From the NCBI GenBank assembly GCA_017936375.1, contig JAGBFR010000020.1, positions 62,001-126,000 of the forward strand: 64,000 nucleotides of DNA. Direction: 5' to 3'. The first letter of the stretch is position 1; the number at the start of each line of letters is the position of its first letter. Below, piece by piece: positions 8,474 to 20,013 of this stretch. A program made the translations under genes and the position numbers. Below the pieces are notes generated by a model that was given only the letters and a program-made list of their open reading frames with translations, searched no databases and was not told the DNA's origin. The DNA comes from Clostridia bacterium (GTDB taxonomy: Bacteria > Bacillota > Clostridia > Christensenellales > Aristaeellaceae).

Positions 8474-9523
8474 ATGGCGAAACTGACAAGGCAGGTCAAT
8501 GCGGGAGGCGTGCTCATCGGCGGCGGCGCGCCCGTTTCAGTGCAGTCGATGACCAATACGGACACGGCGGACGTGGAGAAGACGCTCTCTCAGATTCGCG
8601 CGCTGGCCATCAGCGGCGCGGATATCGTGCGTGTCTCCGTCTATAACGAGGCGTGCGCGGCAGCTGTGCGCGCGCTGGTGGACGGCAGCCCTGTACCGCT
8701 GGTAGCGGATATTCACTTTGATCATAAGCTGGCGATTGCCGCCGTTGAAAACGGCATTCACAAGCTCCGCATCAATCCCGGCAACATCGGCGGGGAGAAG
8801 AATGTGCGCATTCTTGCCGACTGCGTGAAGGCGCATCACATTCCCGTGCGCATCGGCGTGAATTCCGGCTCTGTGGAGAAGAGCATTCTGGCCAAGTACG
8901 GCGGCCCGACGCCGCGCGGCATGGTCGAGAGCGCGCTGGCGCATGCGAAGATGCTGGAGGACTGCGGATACTCCGATATGGTGCTCTCCATGAAGGCGAG
9001 CAATGTGCCGGATACTGTAGAAGCCTACCGCATCGCGAGCAGCATGTGCGATTATCCGCTGCATCTTGGCGTGACCGAGGCTGGTCTGCCGGAGCAGGGC
9101 AGGATGAAGAGCGCGATCGGCATCGGCGCGCTGCTGCTGGACGGCATCGGCGATACCATCCGCGTTTCGCTGACGGGCGATCCCTGCCTTGAGCCGCCGG
9201 CAGGCATTGAGATTCTGCAGCATGTGGGTCTGCGCAAGGACTGCGTGCAGTATGTCTCCTGCCCGACTTGCGGGCGCACCTGCATCGATGTGGGCGGCAT
9301 CATGGCCCGCGTGCAGGAGGAGCTCAAGGGTGTGAAAGTTCCCTTCAAGGTGGCGGTCATGGGCTGCGTGGTCAATGGCCCGGGTGAGGCGCGCGAGGCG
9401 GACATCGGCATCTGCGGCGGCGGCAACGGCGCCGGCCTGCTGATCAAAAAGGGCGAAGCGCCGCGCAAGGTGACCGGCGATCTGGCGCAGATTCTGGTTG
9501 ACGAAATCAGGAGCATGCTGTAA
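8474..9523 (+). CDS. ispG: 4-hydroxy-3-methylbut-2-en-1-yl diphosphate synthase
   Basis: This 4Fe-4S enzyme of the MEP pathway converts the cyclic diphosphate MEcPP to HMBPP. The 349-aa protein begins with the family pattern VSVQSMTNTDTADVEKT. The cluster ligands are the cysteines in SCPTCGRTC (about 262-268) and GCVVNGPGEA (about 297). GGAGGATGAATT lies directly before ATG 8474. It closes the isoprenoid part of the operon. The order rseP-ispG-polC is common in Clostridia. Confidence 0.97.
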   Translation: MAKLTRQVNAGGVLIGGGAPVSVQSMTNTDTADVEKTLSQIRALAISGADIVRVSVYNEACAAAVRALVDGSPVPLVADIHFDHKLAIAAVENGIHKLRINPGNIGGEKNVRILADCVKAHHIPVRIGVNSGSVEKSILAKYGGPTPRGMVESALAHAKMLEDCGYSDMVLSMKASNVPDTVEAYRIASSMCDYPLHLGVTEAGLPEQGRMKSAIGIGALLLDGIGDTIRVSLTGDPCLEPPAGIEILQHVGLRKDCVQYVSCPTCGRTCIDVGGIMARVQEELKGVKVPFKVAVMGCVVNGPGEAREADIGICGGGNGAGLLIKKGEAPRKVTGDLAQILVDEIRSML

Positions 9524-9560
9524 GCTGATAAGAACAAAGGAAAATATGGAGGTACTTGAG

Positions 9561-9860
9561 ATGGATCCGACAATGATGACGACTGTGGACCCGGCAGCCG
9601 CTGCGATCGGCGTGATTTCCGGTGTTGCTGTGGTGCTGGGCATTCTGCTGATGAGCAATATCATCATGGGCATTTTCTGCTGTAAGCTGGCGCACCGCAA
9701 GGGCTATAAGGGCTATTTCTTCACGGGCTTCTTCTTCGGCATGGTTGGCCTTGTGTATGTGGTCGGCCTGCCGGACCTCAATGCCCGCAAGGACATGCAT
9801 CTTGCGCTCAGGCGCATGACGAATCTGCATGAGCGGATGCAGAATCTTGAAAACGAGTAA
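9561..9860 (+). CDS. Small two-helix membrane protein of unknown function
   Basis: This 99-aa protein is not one I recognise. Residues 15-40 form a long hydrophobic helix ending in a Cys-Cys pair (GIFCCKLAHRKGYKGYFF), and 51-69 form a second aromatic-rich, glycine-rich helix (FTGFFFGMVGLVYVVGLP). A charged tail (LALRRMTNLHERMQNLENE) probably forms an amphipathic or short coiled-coil helix. The start is set by GGAGGT 8 nt before ATG 9561. The gene is followed by a strong terminator, so it is the last gene of the frr-ispG unit. It is likely expressed and membrane-bound, but its role is unknown. Confidence 0.72.
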   Translation: MDPTMMTTVDPAAAAIGVISGVAVVLGILLMSNIIMGIFCCKLAHRKGYKGYFFTGFFFGMVGLVYVVGLPDLNARKDMHLALRRMTNLHERMQNLENE

Positions 9861-9880
9861 TTCCGGTATTCATGAACCAC

Positions 9881-9912
9881 AATCCCTTCCCCGAAAGGGG
9901 AAGGATTTTTTC
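9881..9912 (+). terminator. Terminator of the frr-ispG operon
   Basis: CCTTCCCC pairs with GGGGAAGG around a GAAA tetraloop at 9893-9896, extended by AAT/ATT across a bulged C, and followed by a T run to 9911. Confidence 0.85.
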
Positions 9913-9941
9913 TCAGTCAGATACGGAAGCGGGGTGGCAAT

Positions 9942-12900
9942 ATGGCGGAGCAATGGGAAGGGCTGCTTGAGGGCGCGGCGGCAGAGCTTAAGGGGCATCT
10001 GACGCTGGAGCGCGTGATGGCCAGCAGGACGGGAGAGAAGATCACCGTCTGCTTTACGGCGGACGTCCTCGTGGAGGAGCGGCCGTTCCTCGCGCTGCAG
10101 CGCGCGCTGCGGCGTAACTTTGCGCCGACGCGCGTTTCGCTGATCGTGAAATCTCCGGGGCTTGCGCAGGAATTCCTTGACGATCCGCAGAAGTATGCGC
10201 CTTTCATCCTGCGCTGCGTCAAGCGCAGGCATCCTTCCGGCGCGCCGCTGATGCAGGATGCAAAGTTTGAATGCAAGGGCAATGTGCTCTCCGTGCTCGT
10301 GCCGGAGGATATCGCGCCGAAATTCCTGCAGCAGGCGGGCGTGGGCAAGTACCTTGAGGAGCTGATCCGCAACGTCTTTGTGACGGAGGTCAGCGTGGTC
10401 TTTCAGGCGGTCAAGCTGCGGGAGGAGCAGCTCGAGGAGATCCGCCGCCGCCGCAAGGTCGAGGACGATCAGGCGGTCGCAGAGATGATCAAGGAGCAGC
10501 AGGTGCAGGTCGCCGCGCAGGAGCAGAAGGCCAAGGAGAAGGAAAAGCCCAAGGCTGTCCTCGGAAGGCCGATCACCGCCGAGCCGATGGAGATCAGCGA
10601 GCTGATCGAGGAGGCGAGCAAGGTCGTCATCTGCGGCGAGGTGCTCACGGCGGAGACGCGCGAGCTGCGCGGCGGCGAAATGCAGCTGCTCTCCTTCGCC
10701 ATTACGGATTACACAAACACCATCAAGTGCAAGGCCTTCCTGCGCTATAAGCCAAGGCGCGGGCGCTTCGGTCCGGTTAACGAGGAGGAAGAGCAGCGCC
10801 CGCCGACGGAGGAGGAGAAGAAGGCCGTCGACGACGTCATCGCCGCCGTGAAGCCGGGCAGCTGGTTTGCCGTGCGCGGCGACGTCAAGATGGACAGCTT
10901 TGAAAAGGGCCTCGTCATGATGGTCAACGACATCGATGTGAGGAAGAAACCGCAGCGCGAGGACAAGGCCGAGCGCAAGCGCATCGAGCTGCATATGCAC
11001 ACCAATATGAGCGAGAAGGACGGCATTTCCTCCGCATCCGACATCATCAAGCGCGCGGCGCAGTGGGGCCATCCGGCTGTGGCGATCACCGATCACGGCG
11101 TGGTGCAGGCCTTCCCGGAGGCGTTCGGCGCGGCGAAGAAGAATAAGATCAAGCTCATTCCGGGCGTCGAGGCGTATCTGACCGACGTGACCACGGTGGT
11201 CGTCGATGGCGACGACCGCCATCTGCATGACGAGATTGTCGTCGTGGACTTTGAGACGACGGGCCTCAATCCCCGCAAGAACCGCATCATGGAGATCGGC
11301 GCGGTGCGCATCCGCAACGGACAGATTGTCGAGGAGTATTCCAGATTCGTCAATCCGCAGGAGCCGATTCCTGAGGAGGTGGTCAAGCTCACCGGGATCA
11401 CGGACGCCATGGTCGCCGACGCGGGCACGGCTCAAACCGAGATCCCCAAGCTGCTTGAGTTTATCGGCGACGCGGCGTTTGCGGCGCACAATGCGAAATT
11501 CGACTCGTCGTTCCTTCGAGAGGAATGCGCGCGGCTGGGCCTTGAATTCAAGGCGCCCATCATCGATACGCTGGAGTTCTCCCGCAGAATGTATCCCAGC
11601 CTGAAGAGCCATAGGCTCGGCGCGGTCTGCAAGTCTCTGGGTATCAGCCTCAAGAATGCGCACCGCGCGGTGCACGATGCGCGTGCGACGGCGCAGATGC
11701 TCAACCGCATGCTCGACGCCGCGCTGGAGAAGGGCGTCACGCGCATCGGCGATATTAACAGCGCGCTGACCGGCGGCGCGATCGGCGACGCGTATCACAT
11801 CATTCTGCTGGCCTGCGAGCAGGACGGCATCACCAACATCAACCACATCGTCTCCGAAGGCCATCTCAATTACTTCAGCCGCAGACCGCATACCCCGCGG
11901 GAGATCCTGCAGAAGTATCGAAAGGGCCTCATCGTCGGCTCCGCCTGCGAGGCGGGCGAGCTCTTCCGCGCCGTTGTGGACGGAAGGAACGACACGGAGC
12001 TCAAGCGCATTGCGCGCTTCTATGATTACCTCGAGATTCAGCCGATCGGCAACAACGCCTTCATGCTGCGCGAGGGCATGGCGGAGGATGAGGAGCAGCT
12101 GCGCGACTTCAACCGAAAGATCGTCTGGCTCGGCGAGGAGCTGGGCATTCCCGTTGTGGCGACGGGCGACGTGCACTTCCTTGATCCCAAGGACGCCAAG
12201 TTCCGCGCGATCATTCAGGCGGCCTATGGCTTTAAGGACGCGGACAATCAGCCGCCGCTGTATTTCAAGACGACGGACGAGATGCTGGAGGAGTTTGCCT
12301 ATCTGGGCAAGGCGAAGGCGGAGGAGGTCGTCATCGACAACCCGGCCAAAATCGCTGCGCGTATCGGAGAGGTCGGCCTGTATCCCAAACATCCGGAGGG
12401 CAAGGAGACCTTCCAGCCCTTCTGGCCGGATGCGGCGGACAACATCCGCAGGCTCTGCGATGAAAAGATCTTTGAGCAGTTCGGCGAGAATCCGCCGGAG
12501 ATCGTCGTCGCCCGCAAGGAGAAGGAACTGGGTTCCATCCTCGGCTACGGCTACGGCACGCTCTATAACATCGCGGAGAAGCTGGTCAAGAAGTCCAACG
12601 CGGACGGCTATCTCGTCGGCTCGCGCGGCTCGGTCGGCTCCTCCTATGTGGCGCATCTTGTCGGCATCTCTGAGGTCAACGCGCTTGCGCCGCATTACCG
12701 CTGTACGAAGTGCAAGTGGTATACCTTCGACGTGGACAAGGCGAAGTACAAGTGCGGCCCCGACCTGCCGCCGATGCAGTGCCCGCAGTGCGGCGAATGG
12801 CTCTTCCGCGACGGATTTGAGATTCCGTTTGAGGTCTTCCTCGGCTTCAAGGGCGACAAGGTGCCGGATATCGACCTGAACTTCTCCGGCGTTTATCAGC

Positions 12901-14291
12901 CGCGAGCGCATGCCTACATCGAAGAGCTCTTCGGCAAGCAGTACTGCTACCGCGCCGGCACCATCGGCACGCTGGCGGACAAGACGGCTTACGGCTATGT
13001 CAAGAAATACTGTGAGGAGCGCGGACTCGTGCTCTCCGAGGCGGAGATGAACCGCCTCGCGCTGGGCTGCGTGGGCGTCAAGCGCACGACGGGCCAGCAC
13101 CCGGCGGGCATGGTCGTCCTGCCCAAGGAGTACGAGATCCAGCAGTTCGTCGCCATCCAGCACCCGGCCAACGACATGACCAACCCCGTCGTGACCACCC
13201 ACTACGACTTCGGCTCCATGCACGACGTGCTGGTCAAGCTGGACGTTCTGGGCCATGACGACCCGACGATGATCCGCATGCTGATGGATCTGACGGGCGT
13301 GGATGCGCAGACGATCCCGCTGACGGATCCCAAGGTCATATCGCTCTTCTCCTCGACGGAGGCGCTGGGCGTCACGCACCAGCAGATCGGCTCCAACACG
13401 GGCACCTACGGCGTGCCGGAATTCGGCACCAAGTTTGTCCGCCAGATGCTGGAGGAGACCAAACCCACGACGATGGACGAGCTCATCCGTATTTCCGGTC
13501 TGTCCCACGGCACGGACGTCTGGATCGGCAACGCACAGGAGATCGTCAAGAACGGCATCGCGCCCTTCTCGTCGTGTATCTGTACGCGAGACGACATCAT
13601 GAACGCGCTGATGGACTACGGCGTCGCGCCGAAGATGGCGTTTGACACGATGGAGTTTGTCCGAAAGGGCAAGGGCCTCAAGCCGGAGATGGAGCAGGCG
13701 ATGATCGAGCACAATGTGCCGGCGTGGTTCATCGATTCCTGCAAGAAGATCAAGTACATGTTCCCCAAGGGGCATGCGGTGGCGTATGTCACGATGTCCC
13801 TGCGCGTGGCGTGGTACAAGGTCTACCGTCCCGCGGCGTATTACTGCGCATATTACACCGTGCGCGCGGACTGCTTTGACGCCAGCATCCTGGGCGGCAC
13901 ATATGAAACCATCAAGGCCCGCTATAAAGAGATGGAGGAGAACAAGGATATCACCCAGAAGGACAAGGATCTGATGATCGTCATGGAACTGGTGATGGAA
14001 ATGCTCTGCCGCGGGATCAAGCTCGCGCCTGTTGACCTTGAAAAATCCGATGCGACCAACTTCCAGCTGCTCTCCGACAATCTGATCCGCATGCCGTTCA
14101 ATGCGCTGCCTGGCCTTGGCGAGTCTGCGGCGCATGCCATTGTGGAGGCGAGGAATGAGTCGCCGTTCATCTCCGTAGAGGATCTGCGCAATCGCGGCAA
14201 GGTCTCTCAGTCGCTGATTGATCTGATGCGCGAGTGCGGCTGCCTGAAGGATCTGCCGGAGACGAACCAGACGACGCTCTTTTCGTTCTGA
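9942..14291 (+). CDS. polC: DNA polymerase III alpha subunit, Gram-positive PolC type
   Basis: This is the main replicative polymerase with built-in proofreading. It has 1449 aa, full length. The order is an N-terminal domain, an OB fold (about 215-300), a PHP domain starting at RIELHMHTNMSEKDG (about 347) and interrupted by the DnaQ-like 3'-5' exonuclease (VVVDFETTG near 433, AHNAKFD near 515, HRAVHDARAT near 575). The palm and fingers follow, with a four-cysteine zinc site (CTKCKW and CPQCGEW, near 920-955) and the catalytic PDIDLNF near 975. A helix-hairpin-helix region lies near the C-terminus. GGGGTGG precedes ATG 9942. The gene stands between two terminator-like structures. Confidence 0.98.
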   Translation: MAEQWEGLLEGAAAELKGHLTLERVMASRTGEKITVCFTADVLVEERPFLALQRALRRNFAPTRVSLIVKSPGLAQEFLDDPQKYAPFILRCVKRRHPSGAPLMQDAKFECKGNVLSVLVPEDIAPKFLQQAGVGKYLEELIRNVFVTEVSVVFQAVKLREEQLEEIRRRRKVEDDQAVAEMIKEQQVQVAAQEQKAKEKEKPKAVLGRPITAEPMEISELIEEASKVVICGEVLTAETRELRGGEMQLLSFAITDYTNTIKCKAFLRYKPRRGRFGPVNEEEEQRPPTEEEKKAVDDVIAAVKPGSWFAVRGDVKMDSFEKGLVMMVNDIDVRKKPQREDKAERKRIELHMHTNMSEKDGISSASDIIKRAAQWGHPAVAITDHGVVQAFPEAFGAAKKNKIKLIPGVEAYLTDVTTVVVDGDDRHLHDEIVVVDFETTGLNPRKNRIMEIGAVRIRNGQIVEEYSRFVNPQEPIPEEVVKLTGITDAMVADAGTAQTEIPKLLEFIGDAAFAAHNAKFDSSFLREECARLGLEFKAPIIDTLEFSRRMYPSLKSHRLGAVCKSLGISLKNAHRAVHDARATAQMLNRMLDAALEKGVTRIGDINSALTGGAIGDAYHIILLACEQDGITNINHIVSEGHLNYFSRRPHTPREILQKYRKGLIVGSACEAGELFRAVVDGRNDTELKRIARFYDYLEIQPIGNNAFMLREGMAEDEEQLRDFNRKIVWLGEELGIPVVATGDVHFLDPKDAKFRAIIQAAYGFKDADNQPPLYFKTTDEMLEEFAYLGKAKAEEVVIDNPAKIAARIGEVGLYPKHPEGKETFQPFWPDAADNIRRLCDEKIFEQFGENPPEIVVARKEKELGSILGYGYGTLYNIAEKLVKKSNADGYLVGSRGSVGSSYVAHLVGISEVNALAPHYRCTKCKWYTFDVDKAKYKCGPDLPPMQCPQCGEWLFRDGFEIPFEVFLGFKGDKVPDIDLNFSGVYQPRAHAYIEELFGKQYCYRAGTIGTLADKTAYGYVKKYCEERGLVLSEAEMNRLALGCVGVKRTTGQHPAGMVVLPKEYEIQQFVAIQHPANDMTNPVVTTHYDFGSMHDVLVKLDVLGHDDPTMIRMLMDLTGVDAQTIPLTDPKVISLFSSTEALGVTHQQIGSNTGTYGVPEFGTKFVRQMLEETKPTTMDELIRISGLSHGTDVWIGNAQEIVKNGIAPFSSCICTRDDIMNALMDYGVAPKMAFDTMEFVRKGKGLKPEMEQAMIEHNVPAWFIDSCKKIKYMFPKGHAVAYVTMSLRVAWYKVYRPAAYYCAYYTVRADCFDASILGGTYETIKARYKEMEENKDITQKDKDLMIVMELVMEMLCRGIKLAPVDLEKSDATNFQLLSDNLIRMPFNALPGLGESAAHAIVEARNESPFISVEDLRNRGKVSQSLIDLMRECGCLKDLPETNQTTLFSF

Positions 14292-14300
14292 AACACCTGA

Positions 14301-14355
14301 TATATGCGGTTTATCGGCCCTGAAATATGCAGGAATAGCTGATAAACCGCATATA
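14301..14355 (+). terminator. Long palindromic hairpin after polC
   Basis: A perfect 15-bp inverted repeat (TATATGCGGTTTATC at 14301-14315, GATAAACCGCATATA at 14341-14355) starts 10 nt after the polC stop. The 25-nt loop holds a small nested hairpin (CCTG/CAGG, 14319-14333). There is no T tract directly after it, so it may stabilise the polC mRNA 3' end or work as a weak terminator. Confidence 0.55.
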
Positions 14356-14360
14356 GAGGG

Positions 14361-14389
14361 TTGTATTTTTGAAAAAGCGGTGATATAAT
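14361..14389 (+). promoter_or_regulatory. Extended -10 promoter of the rimP-nusA-infB operon
   Basis: TTGTAT at 14361-14366, a 17-bp spacer, and TGATATAAT at 14381-14389 (extended -10 TGn plus perfect TATAAT). Transcription would start near 14396, giving a leader of about 110 nt before rimP. Confidence 0.82.
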
Positions 14390-14444
14390 AGCCGCGTAGG
14401 TTTATTTCTGTGCATGACAGCCTGCTTTCGGGCAGCGCTGGTTG

Positions 14445-14478
14445 GAAAGAGTGGGACGAAACGCCCACTCTTTCTCTT
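14445..14478 (+). promoter_or_regulatory. rimP leader hairpin (candidate attenuator)
   Basis: An 11-bp stem (GAAAGAGTGGG at 14445-14455, CCCACTCTTTC at 14464-14474) lies 35 nt before the rimP start and is followed by TCTTG. Hairpins with this GAGTGGG/CCCACTC stem are, from memory, common before rimP in Firmicutes. Its place in the operon leader suggests attenuation, possibly by NusA, which the operon encodes; that is inference. Confidence 0.6.
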
Positions 14479-14508
14479 GAGTATGCAATTGAATTTGGGA
14501 GTGTGTGA

Positions 14509-15048
14509 ATGGCACAAAGCGATCTGACCCGGGTGGTCGAGCCCGCCTGCCGCAAGCTGGCAGACAGCCTCCATTATGAACTGGTGGACGTTGAGCTGGC
14601 GCGCGAGGGCGCAAGCCGCTACCTGCGGATCTATATCAACAAACCCGACGGAATTACCTTGAACGACTGCGAAACGTATCATCGCGCGGTGGCCCCTCTG
14701 GTCGAGCGCGTGGATTACGATTTCCTCGAGGTATGCTCGCCGGGTATTGATCGTCCTCTGAAAAAGCAGAAGGACTATGACGACCACGTGGGCAGCCGCG
14801 TGGAGGTTCATCTCTACCGTCCGATCGATAAATGCAGGCGCTTTGAGGGCGAGCTGCTTGGGCTTGAGGACGGCGTCGTCCGCGTGATGACTGCCGCCGG
14901 CGAAAAGAGCTTTACGCTCAAGGAGATTTCGCTGTGCAAGCCGCTGATCGAGATTACGGAAGAGGATCTTGAATTGGAAGACGAAGCGGCGGATCTGACC
15001 GCCGATGCGGACGAGGAAGGGGTTGAGCCAGATGATGGACAAGAATGA
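14509..15048 (+). CDS. rimP: Ribosome maturation factor RimP
   Basis: This protein assists late assembly of the 30S subunit. It has 179 aa in two domains: an N-terminal alpha/beta domain (about 1-85, with LRIYINKPDGITLNDCE and VCSPGIDRPL) and a C-terminal SH3-like barrel (about 90-150). An acidic tail (about 150-179, DLELEDEAADLTADADEEG) is longer than in many relatives. GGGAGTGTGTGA precedes ATG 14509. The last 17 bases overlap the start of nusA. It is the first gene of the long translation operon and follows an extended -10 promoter and a leader hairpin. Confidence 0.95.
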   Translation: MAQSDLTRVVEPACRKLADSLHYELVDVELAREGASRYLRIYINKPDGITLNDCETYHRAVAPLVERVDYDFLEVCSPGIDRPLKKQKDYDDHVGSRVEVHLYRPIDKCRRFEGELLGLEDGVVRVMTAAGEKSFTLKEISLCKPLIEITEEDLELEDEAADLTADADEEGVEPDDGQE

Positions 15049-16177
15049 AAACAAAGAGATGATCGAGGCCGTTGGTATCCTGGCTAAGGAGAAGAGCATC
15101 AGCAAGGAAGTCCTTTTCTCTGCGATCGAGGAAGCGCTCAAGAGCGCCTATAAGAATAACTTCAGCAAGCAGTACGGCATCGCGCCCTCCAATGCGAACG
15201 TCCGCGTGGAGCTGGACCGCACCACCGGCGCCGTCCGCCTGTATGCGCGCAAGACCGTCGTGGAATGGGTCATTGACGAGGCCGGCGAGATCTCCATCGA
15301 GGACGCCCGCAAGATTCAGCCCAGCTACGAGGAGGACGATATCGTCGAGGTTGAGGTGACGCCGAACAATTTCCGCCGCGTCGCCGCCCAGACGGCCAAG
15401 CAGGTCATCGTCCAGAAGATCCGCGAGGCTGAGCGCGGCAAGATCTACGAGGACTTCATCGAGAAGGAGAACGAGATCCTCACCGCGATCGTCCACAGCG
15501 TTGATCCGGAGAGCAAGACGGTTTATGTCGAACTGGGCAAGACCGAGGGCGCGCTGGATACTGCGCAGCAGATGGCGACCGACGTTTACGCCCCGGGCGA
15601 GCGCTTCAAGGTCTATCTGCTGGAGGTCGTCGCCGACCGCCGTCTGGCCCGTCCGGGTGCGAAGTATGGCCCGCAGGTCAGCGTCTCCCGCATCCATCCG
15701 GGCCTTGTCAAGCGCCTGTTCGAGCTTGAGGTGCCGGAGATTCAGAGCGGTATCGTGCAGATCAAGTCGATTGCCCGCGAGGCCGGCTCCCGCACGAAGA
15801 TGGCTGTCTATTCCAGCGATCCGATGATCGATCCGGTCGGCTCCTGCGTCGGCCCGCGCGGCCAGCGCGTGGATCGCGTGGTCACCGAGCTGCGCGGCGA
15901 GAAGATCGACATCATCAAGTGGTCCGCCGATCCCGCTGAGTTCGTCGCCAACGCGCTCAACCCGGCGAATGTCATCAATGTGTTCGTCTCCGAGAAGGAT
16001 AAGGCCTGCCGCGTGGTCGTGCCGGACAATCAGCTTTCCCTCGCCATCGGCAAGGAAGGCCAGAATGCCCGCCTCGCCGCCCGCCTGACCGGCTGGAAGA
16101 TCGACATCAAGAGCCAGAGCCAGGCGGAGGAGCAGATGCTCGCCGGCGAGGCCGAGGGCTTTGAGGAGCAGGAGTAA
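15032..16177 (+). CDS. nusA: Transcription termination/antitermination factor NusA
   Basis: NusA binds RNA polymerase and nascent RNA to modulate pausing, termination and antitermination. The 381-aa protein holds an N-terminal polymerase-binding domain (about 1-125), an S1 domain (about 130-200), and two KH domains (KH1 with the PVGSCVGPRGQRVDRV loop, KH2 with LAIGKEGQNARLAAR). It lacks the C-terminal acidic repeats of the enteric protein, as is normal in Firmicutes. ATG 15032 follows AGGAAGGGG inside the end of rimP, giving translational coupling; ATG 15035 is an equal alternative. Confidence 0.96.
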   Translation: MMDKNENKEMIEAVGILAKEKSISKEVLFSAIEEALKSAYKNNFSKQYGIAPSNANVRVELDRTTGAVRLYARKTVVEWVIDEAGEISIEDARKIQPSYEEDDIVEVEVTPNNFRRVAAQTAKQVIVQKIREAERGKIYEDFIEKENEILTAIVHSVDPESKTVYVELGKTEGALDTAQQMATDVYAPGERFKVYLLEVVADRRLARPGAKYGPQVSVSRIHPGLVKRLFELEVPEIQSGIVQIKSIAREAGSRTKMAVYSSDPMIDPVGSCVGPRGQRVDRVVTELRGEKIDIIKWSADPAEFVANALNPANVINVFVSEKDKACRVVVPDNQLSLAIGKEGQNARLAARLTGWKIDIKSQSQAEEQMLAGEAEGFEEQE

Positions 16178-16202
16178 TCCGCGCGGCGACTGAGGTGATC
16201 GG

Positions 16203-16469
16203 ATGAAGACACGCAAGATCCCCATGCGCATGTGCGTGGGCTGCCGCGAGATGAAGGAAAAGCGCGCCCTGCTGCGGATTGTCAAATCCGCCGAAGGCGA
16301 GATCAGCTTTGATCCCGCCGGCAAGAAACCGGGCCGCGGCGCATATATTTGCAGATCGAAGGAATGCCTTGAGAAGGCGGTTCGCCAGCGCCAGCTGGAG
16401 CGCGCGCTCGAGCATAAGATCGAAGAGGCCGTCTATGCAAGGCTGATGGAGGAAATCGATGCCCAGTGA
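16203..16469 (+). CDS. rnpM: YlxR/RnpM family RNase P modulator
   Basis: This 88-aa DUF448 protein has the family pattern: MRMCVGCREMKEK (CxxC) near the N-terminus and RGAYICRSKECL near the middle. In Bacillus subtilis the YlxR protein was shown to bind RNase P RNA and was renamed RnpM. GAGGTGATCGG precedes ATG 16203. It sits in the conserved nusA-ylxR-ylxQ-infB order and overlaps ylxQ by 11 bases. Confidence 0.92.
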   Translation: MKTRKIPMRMCVGCREMKEKRALLRIVKSAEGEISFDPAGKKPGRGAYICRSKECLEKAVRQRQLERALEHKIEEAVYARLMEEIDAQ

Positions 16470-16779
16470 GAGGATCATTGAGAGCGACGCGTTCTTCTCC
16501 ATGCTTGGTCTTGCCATGCGCGCAGGCCAGCTGACGCTCGGCGAGGACGGCGTGCGGAAGGCGATTGCATCCGGCAAGGCGGAGTTTGTGCTGCTGGACG
16601 CGGGCGCATCGGCCAATACAACAAAGATGTTTACGGATTCCTGCGCGTATTACGGCGTCATGCTGCTGACCGCGCAGAAGGATCGGCTCGGTCTTGCGAT
16701 CGGCAAAAGCGGGCGCATGAGCGCCGCCGTGGCCAAGGGGCCGCTGGCTAAGAAGCTGCTTTCGCTTGCGCAGGCATGA
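16459..16779 (+). CDS. ylxQ: YlxQ, L7Ae-like RNA-binding protein
   Basis: The 106-aa protein has the L7Ae/L30e/S12e fold: AMRAGQLTLGEDGVRKAI, then LLDAGASANT and the helix after it, and the C-terminal RLGLAIGKSGRMSAAVA. Relatives bind kink-turn RNA. A GGAGG lies 6 nt before ATG 16459, inside the end of rnpM. Its role in the operon is presumed to be in ribosome or RNase P related RNA binding. Confidence 0.9.
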   Translation: MPSERIIESDAFFSMLGLAMRAGQLTLGEDGVRKAIASGKAEFVLLDAGASANTTKMFTDSCAYYGVMLLTAQKDRLGLAIGKSGRMSAAVAKGPLAKKLLSLAQA

Positions 16780-16890
16780 GCGAGAATCAAAGAATACAAC
16801 GAGATGAAAGGGCGCATAACGCCCGGTCATGGAAGGTAACAACACGACTGAGCGTAAATGACGCTGAAATTCCGGGGGTGCAAGGGCAGA

Positions 16891-19503
<2,613 letters not shown>

Positions 19504-19638
19504 GGGGATGCTCCGGCATGATCGGGCAACGATCACGAAGAATCTGAAATACAAGGAGCCGCCGGAGCTCTTTGGCAGGGAATGGGGGGTGCCTCATTCC
19601 CTGTATTTCCGGCAGACAGAATCAAGCGAGGTATACGC

Positions 19639-20013
19639 GTGGCTGCACAGCAATTTGAGCGTACCGACCGCATTGCCGCTGAGATCATGCGCGAGACGGA
19701 GAGGATCATCCGCGAGGATGTGTCCGACCCGCGCACGGACTGCATGTTCTCCATCACGCATGTGGATGTGACGCGCGATCTTCGCTATGCGAAGGTCTAT
19801 ATCAGCATCTATGAAGAGGAGAAGCGTGAGCCGATGATGAAGGCGCTCAGGAGCGCGGCGGGTTTTGTCCGCCATAATCTGGGGCGCAGGGTTCAGCTTC
19901 GCTATACGCCGGAGCTCCTCTTTGAACTGGATACGACGATCGAGTACGGCGTGCACATCGCCAGCCTGCTCAATCAGGTGAGAAAGAATGAAGGGAGTCA
20001 ATCCGATGAATGA
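19639..20013 (+). CDS. rbfA: Ribosome-binding factor A
   Basis: RbfA binds the immature 30S subunit and acts in 16S rRNA 5' end maturation. The 124-aa protein has the single KH-like fold with RIAAEIMRETERIIRE, the conserved DPR (VSDPRTD), and FSITHVDVTRDLRYAKVY. No ATG fits: GTG 19639 lies 7 nt after GAGGT and starts right before the conserved QFERTDR block. The frame stays open to 19582 but that part is not conserved. It overlaps nrnA by 8 bases. Confidence 0.93.
   Translation: MAAQQFERTDRIAAEIMRETERIIREDVSDPRTDCMFSITHVDVTRDLRYAKVYISIYEEEKREPMMKALRSAAGFVRHNLGRRVQLRYTPELLFELDTTIEYGVHIASLLNQVRKNEGSQSDE

Noticed and set aside
9870..14555. 1561-codon open frame on the minus strand across polC
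   Set aside because: It mirrors polC codon structure; GC-rich third positions remove stop codons on the other strand. No ribosome binding site, no family resemblance.
19508..19771. 87-codon frame over the rbfA start
   Set aside because: It overlaps the conserved beginning of RbfA in another frame and has shadow-type Arg/Ser/Pro composition.
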